From Proteles cristata cristata (lineage: Eukaryota; Chordata; Mammalia; Carnivora; Hyaenidae): DNA of 64,000 nucleotides. The position numbers and the translations under genes are program-made. The notes beneath the pieces are model-generated. The model was not told where the DNA came from, did no database searches, and saw only the letters and a list, made by a program, of their open reading frames with translations. Positions 12,091 through 23,104 of the stretch are shown piece after piece (position 1 is the first letter of the stretch; the number at the start of each line of letters is the position of its first letter). The stretch spans positions 1,364,001-1,428,000 of the forward strand of contig JAESUZ010001723.1 of assembly GCA_017311185.1 (NCBI GenBank). The letters run 5' to 3'.

Positions 12091-12329
12091 AAATCAAATA
12101 AATTTAATTTAAAAAAGACAACTGAATCAGTACAAAAACTGAAGACTGAAATTATCATATACAAAATATTAAATGGTTATCTATGTTTAAAGAAATAAAT
12201 GAGTACAGTACATAGCAAGAGGAAAAGGCTGTAAAATTAACCAGGTAGACTCAAAAACAAAACAAAACAAAACAAAAAACCCAAAGATTCTTGATTTGTC
12301 TTTCTTATTTTTTTTCCTTTGCTTGTTTG

Positions 12330-13070
12330 TTTTTGTTTCTTAAATTCCATATATGAGGGAAATTATAAGTTATTTGTCTTTCTCTGGTTTATTTTGCTTA
12401 GCACTATTCTCTTTAGCTCCATCCATGTCATTGCAAATGGCAAGATTTCATTCTTTTTATGGCTGAATAATATTCTATTGTACATATAACCACATCTTCT
12501 TTATCCATTCATCAATCGGTGGACACGGGCTGATTCCATATCTTGGCTACTGTGAATAATGTTGCTATAAACATGGAGTTGCTATGTATTCCTTTTGAAT
12601 TAATGTTTTTGTATTCTTTTTTAATTTTTTAATGGTTTTATTTATTTTTGAGAGAGACAGAGCCCCAGTGTTTTTGTATTCTTTGGAATACCCAGTATTG
12701 AAATTGCTGGATATTAATGTAATTCTTTAACTTTTTGAGGAACACCCATACTGTTTTCCAGAGTGGTTACACCAGTTTGCATTCCCACCAACAGTGCACA
12801 AGTATTCCGTTTTCTCCACATCCTCACCAACACCTGTTGTTCCTGTGTTGCTGATTTTAGCCATCAGATTCTTAATTATGAAGAATAAACTGATGGCTAC
12901 CAGAGGGGAGGTAGGCAGGGTGATGGGTGAAATAGATGATGGGGATTAAAGAGTTCACTTGCTTGATGAGCACAGGGTGATTTACAGACGTGTTGAATTA
13001 CTACTACAGTAATTCATCTGAAACTAATATAACGGTGTATGTTAACCAACAGGAATTAAAATAAGGACTT
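12330..13070. mobile_element. Old L1 with inverted 5' segment (twin-primed)
   Basis: 12330-12868 is L1 ORF2 C-terminus in reverse (tagctccatccatgtcattg, tattctattgtacatata, gttgctataaacatgg, caccaacagtgcacaag). At 12885 the strand flips to plus: aataaactgatggctaccag through the 3'UTR to ggtgtatgttaaccaac. The reverse segment ends in the L1 just before the point where the direct segment starts. It contains a SINE fragment at 12620-12668. Confidence 0.75.
12620..12668 (-). mobile_element. Very short SINE 3' end
   Basis: Poly-T, aatggttttatttatttttg, agagagacagag: only the last 45 bp or so of a SINE, between perfect 16-bp TSD copies tgtttttgtattcttt at 12604-12619 and 12669-12684. Confidence 0.85.
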
Positions 13071-13114
13071 AAAAAAATAACCAAAGAATTTCTAGAACAA
13101 ATGTAATCAATGAT

Positions 13115-13177
13115 CTCATGACTCGTTACATAGCATATGTGCTGCCAAAGAGAGCACTCATGACTCGTTACATAGCA
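13115..13177. repeat. 42-bp-spaced direct repeat
   Basis: The 21-bp sequence beginning ctcatgactcgttacatagc occurs at 13115-13135 and again at 13157-13177, giving one and a half copies of a 42-bp unit. Confidence 0.9.
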
Positions 13178-13220
13178 GACTAGACGTATCTAAAAAAAAG
13201 AATTAAAAACAAATGAGCTA

Positions 13221-13402
13221 GGGCGCCTGGGTGGCTCAGTTGCTTAAGCATCCAACTTTTGATTTCAGCTCAGGACATGATCCCATAATCATGAGATCGA
13301 GCCCCATGTCAAGCCATGTGCCAAGTGAGGAGGCTGCTTAACATTCTCTCTCTTCTGCCCCTCTCCCCTACTTGTGCTTTCTCTCTTTCTAAAATAAAAA
13401 AA
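13221..13402 (+). mobile_element. CAN-SINE, old copy
   Basis: gggcgcctgggtggctcagt head, gagatcgagccccatgtc, short CT part, tail ctaaaataaaaaaa. Left TSD copy acaaatgagcta at 13209-13220; the matching copy lies beyond the adjoining L1 scrap at 13534-13545. Confidence 0.88.
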
Positions 13403-13533
13403 TACTCAATGCTCATCCCCACAAGCACTGGGTGTTATATGGAAACCAACTTGACAATAAACTATTTTTAAAAAATAAAATAAAATTTTCAAAGCAAAAA
13501 AAAAAAATTAAAATAAAAAATTAAAATAAAAAC
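13403..13533. mobile_element. Tiny L1 3' end with inverted start
   Basis: 13408-13424 (atgctcatccccacaag) is minus-strand L1 3'UTR. It is followed at once by the adjacent L1 bases on the plus strand (cactgggtgttatatggaaa, gacaataaactattttt), then A-rich tails. Fewer than 70 L1 bases in all. Confidence 0.8.
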
Positions 13534-13545
13534 ACAAATGAGCTA

Positions 13546-13860
13546 AGTTTCCAACTATATAAGTTTGAAAAAGAAAAAGTGGGTAAACCCACAAAAAATG
13601 TAGAAGGAAATAAAAACAAGAACACAATTAAATAAACAGAAAATGAGACCATAGTTGAGGGCTGGCAAAGCCAAATGACATTACCTGAAAGTTTACTAAA
13701 ACAGACAAACCTTGGCAAGCCAAAGTGAGATGAATAAGGTGGCACAAATAAAGAATATTAGGAGTGAAAACAGTAAGTAAATATTGCAGAAGGCAATTTA
13801 TGTCTTTACTAAAAACATGAGATAGAAAAATTACTAAACAAAGAAATTATCAAAATTGAC
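13546..13860. other. Gene-free intronic sequence
   Basis: A-rich; no repeat or exon recognised. The minus-strand open frame 13521-13745 is poly-Phe/Leu from A-rich DNA. Confidence 0.4.
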
Positions 13861-13873
13861 AAAATCCTGAATG

Positions 13874-14038
13874 TGGGCACCTGGATGGCTCAGTCAGTTA
13901 AGCATCCAACTTGATTTCAGCTCAGGTCATGATCTCAGGGTTGTGAGATCAAGCCCCACATGGGGTTCTGCTCTAGGCATGGAGCCTGCTTAGGATTCTC
14001 TATCCCCCTGCCCTTGCCCATCCTATCTCAAAAAAAAT
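13874..14038 (+). mobile_element. CAN-SINE, old copy
   Basis: gggcacctggatggctcagt head, gagatcaagccccacatgg, tail tctcaaaaaaaataa. TSD aaaatcctgaatg / aaaatcatgaatg at 13861-13873 and 14039-14051. Confidence 0.88.
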
Positions 14039-14167
14039 AAAATCATGAATGATTCCAAAAGCATTAGAGAAATAGAATCAGTAATTTAAAGTTATCATTT
14101 CACGAAGAAAATACTATCCTAATTTAAAGGTTAGTTCTATCAACTATTCAAGGAACAGATAATCACA

Positions 14168-14363
14168 GCGTGGCTCAGTCAGTTAAGCATCCAAGTTAGG
14201 CTCAGGTCATGACCTCACAGCCTGTGAGTTCAAGCCCCACAATTGGGCTCTGTGCTGACAGCTCAGAGCCTGAAGCCTGCTTCAGTTTCTGTGTCTCCCT
14301 CTCTCTCTCCCCTCCCCTGCTTGTGCTCTGTCTCTCTCAAATATAAACATTAAAAAAAAATTA
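14168..14363 (+). mobile_element. CAN-SINE, slightly 5'-truncated
   Basis: Begins at gtggctcagtcagttaagc; has gggctctgtgctgacagctc and tail aaatataaacattaaa. TSD of 18 bp (two mismatches) at 14150-14167 and 14364-14381. Confidence 0.88.
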
Positions 14364-14381
14364 AAGGAATATATAATCACA

Positions 14382-14818
14382 ATCTTATGTTAACTTTTTT
14401 TAGGAAATAAAAACAGAGAGAAAACTCTCCAATTCATTTTTTGTATAGTATAACCTTGATACCAAAACCAGACCAAAGACACTGGAGAAAGAAAAATTAC
14501 AGACCAGTCTCATTCTTAAACATGGTCAGAAAAAAAAGGAAAAATGGAATTAATCTTAATGTCAACCAAGAGTGGAATGGATAAAAATATGGCATAATAA
14601 TATGGAATACTATAAAATCTTGAACTACTAATATAACATGAATAATTGTGATAACATATTACTGAGGGATAAAATAAAAGGAAGTTGTAGAAAAATATGT
14701 AAAGAGTAATTTTAACCATATAAACACCAAAACAAATGTATATCATTTAGGATTACATATATACTATATACATACACATGCATATGTTTATTTTTAAATA
14801 ACATATACAGACTCTAAA
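14382..14818. other. Gene-free intronic sequence
   Basis: AT-rich. Phrases such as gaccagtctcattcttaaac (about 14503) hint at an ancient L1 ORF2 piece, but I cannot set its limits. Confidence 0.35.
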
Positions 14819-14832
14819 AAAGTATTAATTAC

Positions 14833-14955
14833 TTGGGGCACCTGGGTAGCTCAGTCGGTTAAGTGTCCAACTTCAGCCCATGATCTCACAGTTCATGAGT
14901 TTAAGCCCCACATTAGGCTTTGTGCTGACTGTTCAAGAGTTTGGGGCCTGCTTTA

Positions 14956-15016
<61 letters not shown>

Positions 15017-15104
15017 CCTCCCTCCCTCCCTCCCTCTCTCTCTGCCCCTCTCCAGCTCACACTTGCTCGCTCTCTGTCAGAAATAAAAACTTTAAAAAAA
15101 ATTT
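14833..15104 (+). mobile_element. CAN-SINE with expanded TC microsatellite
   Basis: ggggcacctgggtagctcag head; the CT-rich part has grown into (TC)n at about 14957-15014, followed by CCCTCCCT repeats; tail agaaataaaaacttt. TSD aaagtattaattac / aaagtataaattac at 14819-14832 and 15105-15118. The long SLSLSL open frames here come from the TC repeat. Confidence 0.9.
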
Positions 15105-15179
15105 AAAGTATAAATTACAGAGGCAGAGAGCAGAGATGTTGGTCAAAGAGTACAAAGTTGCAGTTATGTAGGATGAATA

Positions 15180-15386
15180 AGCCACAATTCTAATATACAA
15201 GCATGAGGACTATATAATCCTGCACTGAATACTAAAAATACTCTTAAGAGTACATTTCAAGGGCATTCATCACACACAAGGAATGGTAACTATGTGAGGA
15301 AAAGGTTACATGCTTATTAGGTTGCCCATAGTACTCATTTCACCAAATACATATATATTGAATCATCATGTTGTACACCTTAATGG
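15180..15386 (+). repeat. Possible ancient L1 3' end
   Basis: gagtacatttcaagggcatt, aaatacatatatattgaatc and atcatgttgtacaccttaat resemble the tail of an old L1. Low certainty. Confidence 0.35.
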
Positions 15387-15400
15387 TTATACACAATCTT

Positions 15401-15647
15401 GGGGCACCTGGGTGGCTCAGTTGGTTAAGCGTTCGACTTCAGCTCAGGTCATGATCTCACGGTTCGTGGGTTCAAGCCCCAAGTCGGGCTCTGTGCTGAT
15501 AGCTAGCTCAGAGCATGGGGCCTGCTTCGAATTCTGTATCTCCCTCTCCCTCTGACCCTCCCTGCTCACGCTGTCTCTCTCTCTCTTTCAGAAATAAATA
15601 AAAACATCAAAAAATTTTTAAATAAAATTTAAAAACAAATAAATAAA
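15401..15647 (+). mobile_element. CAN-SINE
   Basis: ggggcacctgggtggctcag head, gtgggttcaagccccaagtc, CT part, tail agaaataaataaaaacatc. Perfect 14-bp TSD ttatacacaatctt at 15387-15400 and 15648-15661. Confidence 0.93.
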
Positions 15648-17798
15648 TTATACACAATCTTTATTTAAAATATATAAATGAAAAAAATTAACTGACCATA
15701 CCTGTGTGGTCAACTACTGTCTCTACCTATTACACTGATCTTATGCCTATGCTTTTGTCATTAACTTTTATCTTGATTACTATACTTCATAATAAGTCTT
15801 GAAACCACATACACAAAGGCCTCCAATTTAGTTCTTCTTCAAGTTTTCTTTGGATATTCCAGCCATTTAGATTTCCATAAACATTGTAGAATCAATGTAA
15901 TCAGTTTCTATCCCAAAATGCTCATTGAAATTTTGCTTGTTACTGTGCTGATGCATATATTAATTTTGAAGTTAATGGCTATCTTAACAAAATTCAGTTT
16001 TCCACTCCACAAGGATGACTTCTTGCTCTATTTGTTTAGGTCTTCTTTAATTTCTTTCAGTAATGTTTTACATAGTTTTTAGTAGACAAGTGTTATACAT
16101 ATTTCATTAAACTTATCTAATACTAACTAAAAATGCTTCACAGTTTCTTGGCAAATCTTGCATTTGGGTGGTAGTGGGGGTAGATCTGGGCCTTGAATAG
16201 GATGCTCTTGCCTTACTGCACTGGTTAAGTCTTCTAGTGTTCTGGTATTATGCTGAATAAAACTGTTAAATACAGACTTCCTCACCTTGTTCCCAAAAGC
16301 AGAATTTCACCATTAACTATGATATTTGCTGTAGGTTTTTACATATGAATGCCCTTTCTCATGGTGAAAAAGTTCCCTTTATTCATAGTTTGCTGAGCAT
16401 TTTTATCCTGAAAGAGGGTTGGATTTCCTCAAATGCTTTTTCTGAATCATTTGATATGTGTTGGGTTTTCTTCTTTAGACTGTTAGTAGAATTTAACAGT
16501 GTAACTATCTGTGCCTAGACATTTCTTTTTGGGAAGGATTTTCATAAATTCAATTACTTTTAATAACTACAGAATATTCAGATTATGTATTTTAACTTGA
16601 GCGAATTTTGGCAATTTGTGATTATCAAGGATTTGTTTGATTCATCTAGATTCTCACTTATATATTACTAAGTTGTTTATAACATTCTATTATTACCAAT
16701 TTAATGTCTATGGAATCTACAGTGATATCTTTTTTCTTTAGTCCTAATGTATTGATAATTACTATTTTCTCTCATTTTCTTTGTCAGTCTTGGTAGATGT
16801 TTATCAATTTTATTGATATTTTAAAAACTGATTTTTGGTCTGATTTTTCGCTTGTTTTTCTATTTTTAATTTCATTAATCCCTGCTCTTTATTTTTTTAC
16901 TCATTCTGCTTGCTTGGGTTTATCTTCTTTTTTTAGATTCTTGAAGTAGGATCTGAAATTATTGATTTGACACCATGTTCTTTTTCTATTACATGCACTT
17001 AGTGCTATAAATGTCCCTCCCAGCACTGCTTTAACTGCATTCCACACATTTTAATACATTATACTGATTTAAACATATTTTTTATTTCTTGAGACTTCCT
17101 CTTTGATCCATAGATTATTTAATAGTGTGTTAATTTCTAAATGCTTCAATATTTTCCTGTTGTCTGGTACTGATTTCTTGTTTGTTTCCATTAATGTCAG
17201 ATTATCCTTTGTATGATATGAGTTACTGCACCCATCTGTTGAGTTGTTCTATGATCCAAGATATTGTCAACTTGGTAAATATTCCACGAGTGCTTGAAAG
17301 CAATCTATATTCCAATTTTTTCAGATGGAACATTCTTAAAACTTTCAATTAGATCTTGATGATTGATGGCATCAATTCAGTTCTTCACTATCCTTGGTGA
17401 CTTCTGTCAAATGGTTTTATCAATTACTAAGGGAAAGGGTTATAAATCTCCAAATAGAATAAATGATTTCTCCATTTTCTCTATTCAGTCCTTTCAAGTT
17501 TTAGGTCATATATTTTGTAGCTCTGTTTTTTGGTGTATGCATATTTAAGACTCTTATATCTTCTTGGTAAATTATCTTTTTACCACTTTGTGATATCCCT
17601 TTTCTTTATTCTGTGTCAACTTTAATTTATAGTAATATAATTAATTTTATTTATTTTTATTTACATTTAAGGAAGAAATAATTCATAATTAATATAACAA
17701 TCTTTTTAAATATAGCCATTCAAGCTTTCTTTTGATTAATGTTTGCATGGTATGTATTTTTCTAACTTTTCACCTCCTATGTCACTATATACGGAGTT

Positions 17799-17865
17799 TA
17801 TTTTTTTAGCTTTATTTTTTAATTTTTTAAATTTTTTATTATTTTTTTAAAGTTTATTGTCAAGT
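17799..17865 (-). mobile_element. Ultra-short L1 3' end
   Basis: Long T-rich tail and then only aaagtttattgtcaagtt of L1 (about 18 bp), between tatatacggagttt (about 17785-17798) and tatatgtggagttt (about 17866-17879), a TSD with two mismatches. Confidence 0.7.
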
Positions 17866-18030
17866 TTATATGTGGAGTTTCTTACAGACAGCACATGGTT
17901 AAGTCTTTTTACATATCAATTCTGCCAGTTACTTTTTATTATTCAAATATTAAGATGTAAATCCACCATTTTAGTATTTTTTTGGTTCCCTCTGTTTCAC
18001 CTTCCTCTGTTTTCCCTTTCTTAATTTCTT

Positions 18031-18259
18031 TTCCTTAATTTTTTAATGTTTTTATTTATTTTGGGGGAAGAGAGAGAGAGACAGCACACACGAGCACGAG
18101 CAGGGGAAGGGTGGAGACAAAGAGAGACACAGAATCTGAAGGAGGCTTCAGGCTCTGAGCTGTCTCAAAAGCCCAACACGGGTTTTGAACCCATGAACCA
18201 TGAGATTATGACCTAAGCCAACATCAGACGCCTAATCAACTGAGTCACCCAGGCACCCT
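18031..18259 (-). mobile_element. CAN-SINE, old copy
   Basis: Minus-strand SINE: atgtttttatttattttggg, GA-rich part, tRNA-like end gagtcacccaggcaccct. TSD ccctttcttaatttctt / ccctttctgaatttctt at 18014-18030 and 18260-18276. Confidence 0.9.
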
Positions 18260-18654
18260 CCCTTTCTGAATTTCTTATAGGTTATTTGAACATTTTTAGT
18301 ATTCCATTTTGGTTTATTTATAGCATTTTAATTATATTGCTATGTGTAATAATTTTAATGATTGCTCTAGATATTATAATATATACACATAATGTATTAT
18401 AGTCTACCAGTATCAACATCTTACCACTTGAAATAGAATGCAGATACCTTACCACAATTTATGTCCCTTTCCCTCACCATTTTATATACAACTTTCTTAA
18501 ATATAAATCTCTACATACATGGAGATCCATATCACTGTTATAATTTGTTTTGTATCCTCAAAGACTATTTTAAAAACCTAACAGAATTTACCCCTTCTAT
18601 TGATTTCTTCTATATTCCAAGTATCCTTATATTATCTCTTCCTTTGTATCTTTC

Positions 18655-18714
18655 TTTATAGTTTATTGTCAAGTTGGTTTCCATATAACACCCAGTGCTC
18701 ATCCCAACAAGTGC
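18655..18714 (-). mobile_element. Short L1 3' end
   Basis: tatagtttattgtcaagttg, gtttccatataacacccag, tgctcatcccaacaagtgcc: about 60 bp of L1 3'UTR in reverse, with almost no poly-T left. Confidence 0.75.
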
Positions 18715-18980
18715 CTACTATTTTAGAACCAATCCACCGGCAACAAATTTTCTTTGCATTCCTTCATCTGAAAATGTGTTCATTTCTCCTTTACTCCTGA
18801 AATATATTTCTCCTGGATACACAAATCTGGGGTAATATCAGGGGTTTTTTTCTTTCATTACTTGAAAAATGTTGGGCCACTTCCTGTGTCTTCCATAGTT
18901 TCTTATGACAAATTTGCTATCATTCAAACTGCCATTTCCTTAATGGTAATGTGTTGCTTTCCTTTCAAGACTTTTTCTTT

Positions 18981-19160
18981 GGCAGGTGGGGGATGGGTCA
19001 AAAAGGTGAAGGGGACTAAGAGTACACTTATCATGAGTACTGAGTAATGTACAGAATTGGTGAATCACACTATTGCACACCTGAAACTAATCTAACACTG
19101 TATATTAATTATATTGGAATTTCAAAATATATAAAATTTTTAAATACATATACATATATT
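18981..19160 (+). mobile_element. Older L1 3' end
   Basis: gtgggggatgggtcaaaaag, gcacacctgaaactaatcta, acactgtatattaattatat: L1 3'UTR on the plus strand, inside the minus-strand L1. Confidence 0.65.
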
Positions 19161-19914
19161 TATAAAGATTTTTTTCTTTTGCTTTAATTTTCAGAAGTTT
19201 AACTATAATATGACTGTGTGTGGACTTCATTAGATTTATTATTGTCCCACAGATCTTTGAAGCTAAGCTTACTTTTCCATTTAGTTTCTCTCCATTATTT
19301 AGACTGGATAATTTCTTTTGACCCATCTTCAAGTTCACTAATTCCTTCCTCTGTCCTTTTCATTCTGCTATTGACCTTATCCAGGGATTTTTAAATTTTG
19401 GTTAGTGTATTTTTCAGTTCTAAAATTTTCATTTGATTTTTTATGTTTTCTATTTATTTGCTGCAGTTTCAAGACTGTTTTCATTTGTTTCAAGAGTATC
19501 TCTTCATCCAAATGGCTAACAGACACATGAAAAGATGCTCAACGTTGCTCATCACCACGGAAATACAAATCAAAACAACAGTAAGATACCACCTCACACC
19601 TGTCAGAATGGCTAAAATTAACAACTCAGGAAACAACAGGTATTGGCAAGGATGTGGAGAAAGGGGAACCCTTTTGCACTGTTAGTGGGTATGCAAACTG
19701 GTGCAGCCACTCTGAAAAACAGTGTGGAGGTTCTTCAAAAAATTAAAAATAGAATCACCCTACGACCCAGCAACAGCACTACTAGTAATTTATCCAAAGG
19801 ATACAGGACTGCTGATTCATACGGGTACATGTACTCTAATGTTAACAGCAGTGATATTAGTAACAGCCCAAATTCCCACTGCGCATCAACTGATGAATGG
19901 ATAAAAAAGATGTG

Positions 19915-19916
<2 letters not shown>

Positions 19917-19967
<51 letters not shown>
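19917..19967 (+). repeat. (AC)25 microsatellite inside L1 ORF2
   Basis: Uninterrupted AC dinucleotide repeat. Read in the ORF2 frame it gives His-Thr repeats and the frame on either side is kept. Confidence 0.97.
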
Positions 19968-19969
<2 letters not shown>

Positions 19970-20188
19970 AATACTACTCAGCAATGAAAAAGAATGAAAT
20001 CTTGCCATTTTCAGCAACGTGGATGGAATCTGAGGGTATTACGCTAAGTGAAATAAGTCAGTCAGAGAAGGACAGATATCATATGTTTTCACTTATATGT
20101 GGAAGTTGAGAAACTTAACAGAAGACCATGGGGGAAGGAAAAGAAAAAAAAAGTTACAGAGAGGGAGGCAAACTATAAGAGACTTTTA

Positions 20189-20394
20189 TTTTTTTTTAAT
20201 TTTGTGTATGTTTTTATTTATGAGACAGAGAAAAAATTATGAGTGGAGAGGGGCACAGAGAGAGGGAGACACAGAATCTGAAGTAGGCTCCCAGATCTGA
20301 GCTGTCAGCACAGAGCCAGACATGGGGCTCGAATTCATGTACCACGAGATCAGGACCTGAGCCAAAGTTGGATGCTTAACCAACTGGGCCACCA
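20189..20394 (-). mobile_element. CAN-SINE, old copy
   Basis: Minus-strand SINE: tatgtttttatttatgagac, GA-rich part, tRNA-like end caactgggccacca. Short TSD agactttta at 20180-20188 and 20395-20403 within the L1 3'UTR. Confidence 0.85.
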
Positions 20395-21300
20395 AGACTT
20401 TTAAATATAGAGAACAAACTGAGGGTGGAAGAGGGTGGTGAGGTGCATAAAATAGGTGATGAGCATTGAGGAGGGCACCTGTTAGGATGAGCACTGAGTG
20501 TTGTAAGTGATGAATCATGGGAATCTACTCCTGAAGTCAAGAGCACACTGTATATGCTGTATGTTAGCTAACTTAACAATAAATTATATAATAAATAAAT
20601 AAGAATAATGTAAGTAAATAAAGATGCAAAAGTAAAAAAAAAAAAAACTGTCTCTAATTGCTTGCTGGAGCAATTTTACAAAAGCAGTTTTAAGACCCTT
20701 GCTGATGATCCCAACATCTTTGTCATTTCAAAGTTGGCATCTTTTGTTGATTATCTTTTCTTCTTAGAGTTGAGATTTTCCTAATTTTTTATATGACAAG
20801 TAAATTTGGTCTATACACTGGATATTTTAAGTATTATACTATGACATTCAGATTCCTGTTTAAATCTATTTTAGTAGGTGGTCAACCTGCTTAGAGTCAG
20901 AATGCAATCCTAGGCTCAGTTTTGTAGGCTGTGATTTAAATGTCAATTTAGTATATAAAGTCTTTCCAGTGCTCTTCTGGTTTTCCCCATCTGTGTATTA
21001 CCTAGATAGCAGAACTCCACTTATGCTCCACGTGGATTTGGATGGGGAGAAGCACTGCCTCATTTCAGTAAGACAAGGATGAAAAATAGGGGACTATACA
21101 CACGTGTACTAGAGAGGGGCGCTATCTAATAGAGAGGTGAAAGTCAGTCTTGCCTATAAGTTCAGCTGGGGGGGGGAACCCACTTATAAGGGAAATGGAA
21201 ATCAAGAGGCCCTTCCTGTGGAAGGAGGTTTCTTCCTTACTTCAGAGCATAGAAGGAAGTTCTGCCCACAGAACTCTGCAAATAAAGGTATCACCTTGTT

Positions 21301-21537
21301 TTTTTTCTTTATGTTTATGTTTTTGTTTTTGTTTTTTATTTATTTCTAGGAGAGAGAGAGAGAGAGACAGCGTGAACAGGGGAGGGTCAGAGAGAGGGAG
21401 TCACAGACTGAAACAGGCTCCAGGCTCTGAGCTGGCAGTCAGCACAGAGCCCGACGCGGGGCTCGAACCCACGAACAGCGAGATCATGACCTAAGCGAAA
21501 GTCGGACGCTTAACCGACTAAGCCACCCAGGCGCCCC
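21301..21537 (-). mobile_element. CAN-SINE, young felid type
   Basis: Minus-strand SINE with atttatttctaggagagaga and ccacccaggcgcccc. Perfect 17-bp TSD aaaggtatcaccttgtt at 21284-21300 and 21538-21554. Confidence 0.95.
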
Positions 21538-22414
21538 AAAGGTATCACCTTGTTAACACTGGGTAGTAGTAAAATCCAGAGTCCCACCCACAGGCTCAGT
21601 GTGGAAAGGTGCCACCTTGCAAGTACTGGTGAAGTGAAAGTCAGAATCTTCCCACAGGCTCCAATGGAGAGAGGCACTGCCTCATTACTGTAGTGGGGAC
21701 GAGTAGAAGTCAACATTTGACTTAAGGCCACTGGAGAGAGACATCTTGTTACTGTACATGGGGGGAAGAGTATGTGTGTAAGATGGAGTTATGGTTACCC
21801 ATTCCACTACTGCAATGCCTATTTAAATGGGTACAGGGTAACTGCTTTTATTACAATTCTCTTCTAGAGAATGGAAAAGATAGATTAAAAAGTTTCTGTC
21901 TTGCTGGGCCATCTTTTGGCTAAGGGAAAAAAAGGCTCTCTTCGGTGCTTTCTGTGTGCACCCATTAGTATATCCAGTTTGTGGGGTTCTCTAGAACCAA
22001 AGTATAGGCCAAAGTATATGGAAGGCAAGAAAAAACAACAATCAGAGAACTCAATCCTTGAGTCCCGAGTCATTCCACCTTCTTTCCTTTACTGTCAGAG
22101 TTTTGTGGTAGTTGATTCATGGGTTTTGTATAGGATTTTTGTTGAAATTAGTAAGAAGAATATATACAGAATGTGTTTATTACATCTTGTTAGGAACCCA
22201 AACCTTGTCACTTATTTTTAGCCCAGATTTTGTGGTCCTATTACTCTGTACTTGTTTCCAGAGGATATGGACTGGGTTTTTATTAATCTTTCTATTAATT
22301 GTGGGCTTAGTAAAACATGTCATAGATGACATATCCTATAAGCTTAGTAGCTATAAGAAATTGTTTAGATAACTTCTTAGCCTTTACCCACCATCAGGCT
22401 CACAATGCAACTTT

Positions 22415-22545
22415 TAAATTTGTTCATTCATTCAGTAAATACCTGTTTTATGAAAACTTTTGGAGCTACAGCAGTGAGTAAGACAGCTCAAATCCTTGGT
22501 GCTATGAAACTTACATTCTATTGACTGGGACAGGGTGAAGGCATA
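22415..22545 (-). repeat. L2 3' end remnant
   Basis: ttgttcattcattcagtaaa, gagctacagcagtgagtaag, ttggtgctatgaaacttaca, attctattgactgggacag: L2 3' end in reverse. Confidence 0.65.
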
Positions 22546-22733
22546 CAAATAATGTGTTCTGGAGGTTGAACAACACTCAGTGTACTGTGTTTCAGTTAAT
22601 ATTAGGAACACACACTGAAAAGTTGCAAATCCTCAAAAATCTAAAAATTTGTAATTGGCATAGGTAAGATATATTTTTTCACTTGGTATAATGGAACTTT
22701 AATGATCTAGTAAGCTAGTTATCAACTACTTAC

Positions 22734-22830
22734 CACATAGAGTTGTTTCCATAGACTGGCCCATTCTTGTAGAGTTGTTGTAACCTCAGTCACAATAGAA
22801 TCTTCGAGTGGAACCACAGTTTCATACTGC
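22734..22830 (-). CDS. DOCK3: DOCK3 internal coding exon (segment just after the SH3 domain)
   Basis: Seen: a 97-bp exon on the minus strand, preceded by an acceptor (ggctctggttgtag, AG at 22832-22831) and followed by a strong donor (gtaagtag from 22733 down). The first G completes a codon begun in the previous exon, then 32 codons run without a stop, starting QYETVVPLEDSIVTEVTTTL and ending WKQLYV at a codon boundary (phase-0 intron follows). Known: DOCK3 (MOCA) is a large, mainly neuronal cytoplasmic guanine-nucleotide exchange factor for Rac, working with ELMO; this segment follows its N-terminal SH3 domain, about residues 74-105 from memory. DOCK4, DOCK1, DOCK2 and DOCK5 differ here as I recall them (for example EMTSTLRDW in DOCK4). 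The upstream exon at 59398-59453 has the complementary phase and adjacent protein sequence. I found no next downstream exon in the window. Intron flanks rule out a processed copy. Confidence 0.92.
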
Positions 22831-23104
22831 CTACAACCAGAGCCACAACAAACAGCCACATTATCTTTGATAAAATACCAGAATGTTATCTAGTGACCTT
22901 TTCAATGTGTGTAATTCAAATTTTAAATTCATGCAAATATAAGGAGAGATATATTTAATTGATTAAAAACTCTTTGCAGTAATATAATGCAACAGTGTAA
23001 ATGGACTGAATTAATGTAAAAACACCTGGGTTTTGCTACATAAGCCCTCAATTTTACTTTTAGAAATACTGTCTTTAAAATAGACTTTTTTAAGAAAAAA
23101 GAAA

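Larger units (their letters stand above)
19505..20648 (+). mobile_element. L1, ORF2 C-terminus and 3'UTR
   Basis: Plus-strand L1 beginning atccaaatggctaacagaca, with readable ORF2 blocks ([29 protein letters not shown] near 19970), then the 3'UTR, interrupted by a SINE at 20189-20394, ending caataaattatataataaat and poly-A near 20648. An AC repeat has expanded inside ORF2. Older subfamily than the aataaactatttgtaaa copies. Confidence 0.85.
15690..22205 (-). mobile_element. Long ancient L1, minus strand, much interrupted
   Basis: Reverse ORF2 from about 15690 (ttttgtcattaactttt, caatgtaatcagtttctatc, ttatgctgaataaaactg), the endonuclease end near 17200-17600, ORF1/5' regions to 20650, then repetitive 5'UTR-like text (gcactgcctcatt units near 21053 and 21675) to about 22205 (acatcttgttaggaaccc). 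Interrupted by elements at 17799, 18031, 18655, 18981, 19505 and 21301. It is on the DOCK3 strand. Whether it is one element or two is uncertain. Confidence 0.5.

Noticed and set aside
14880..15171. Serine-leucine repeat proteins
   Set aside because: Translation of a TC microsatellite in a SINE.
1..22733. The next DOCK3 exon (downstream of WKQLYV)
   Set aside because: Looked for on the minus strand in the non-repeat stretches; nothing matched, so the following intron extends beyond the window.
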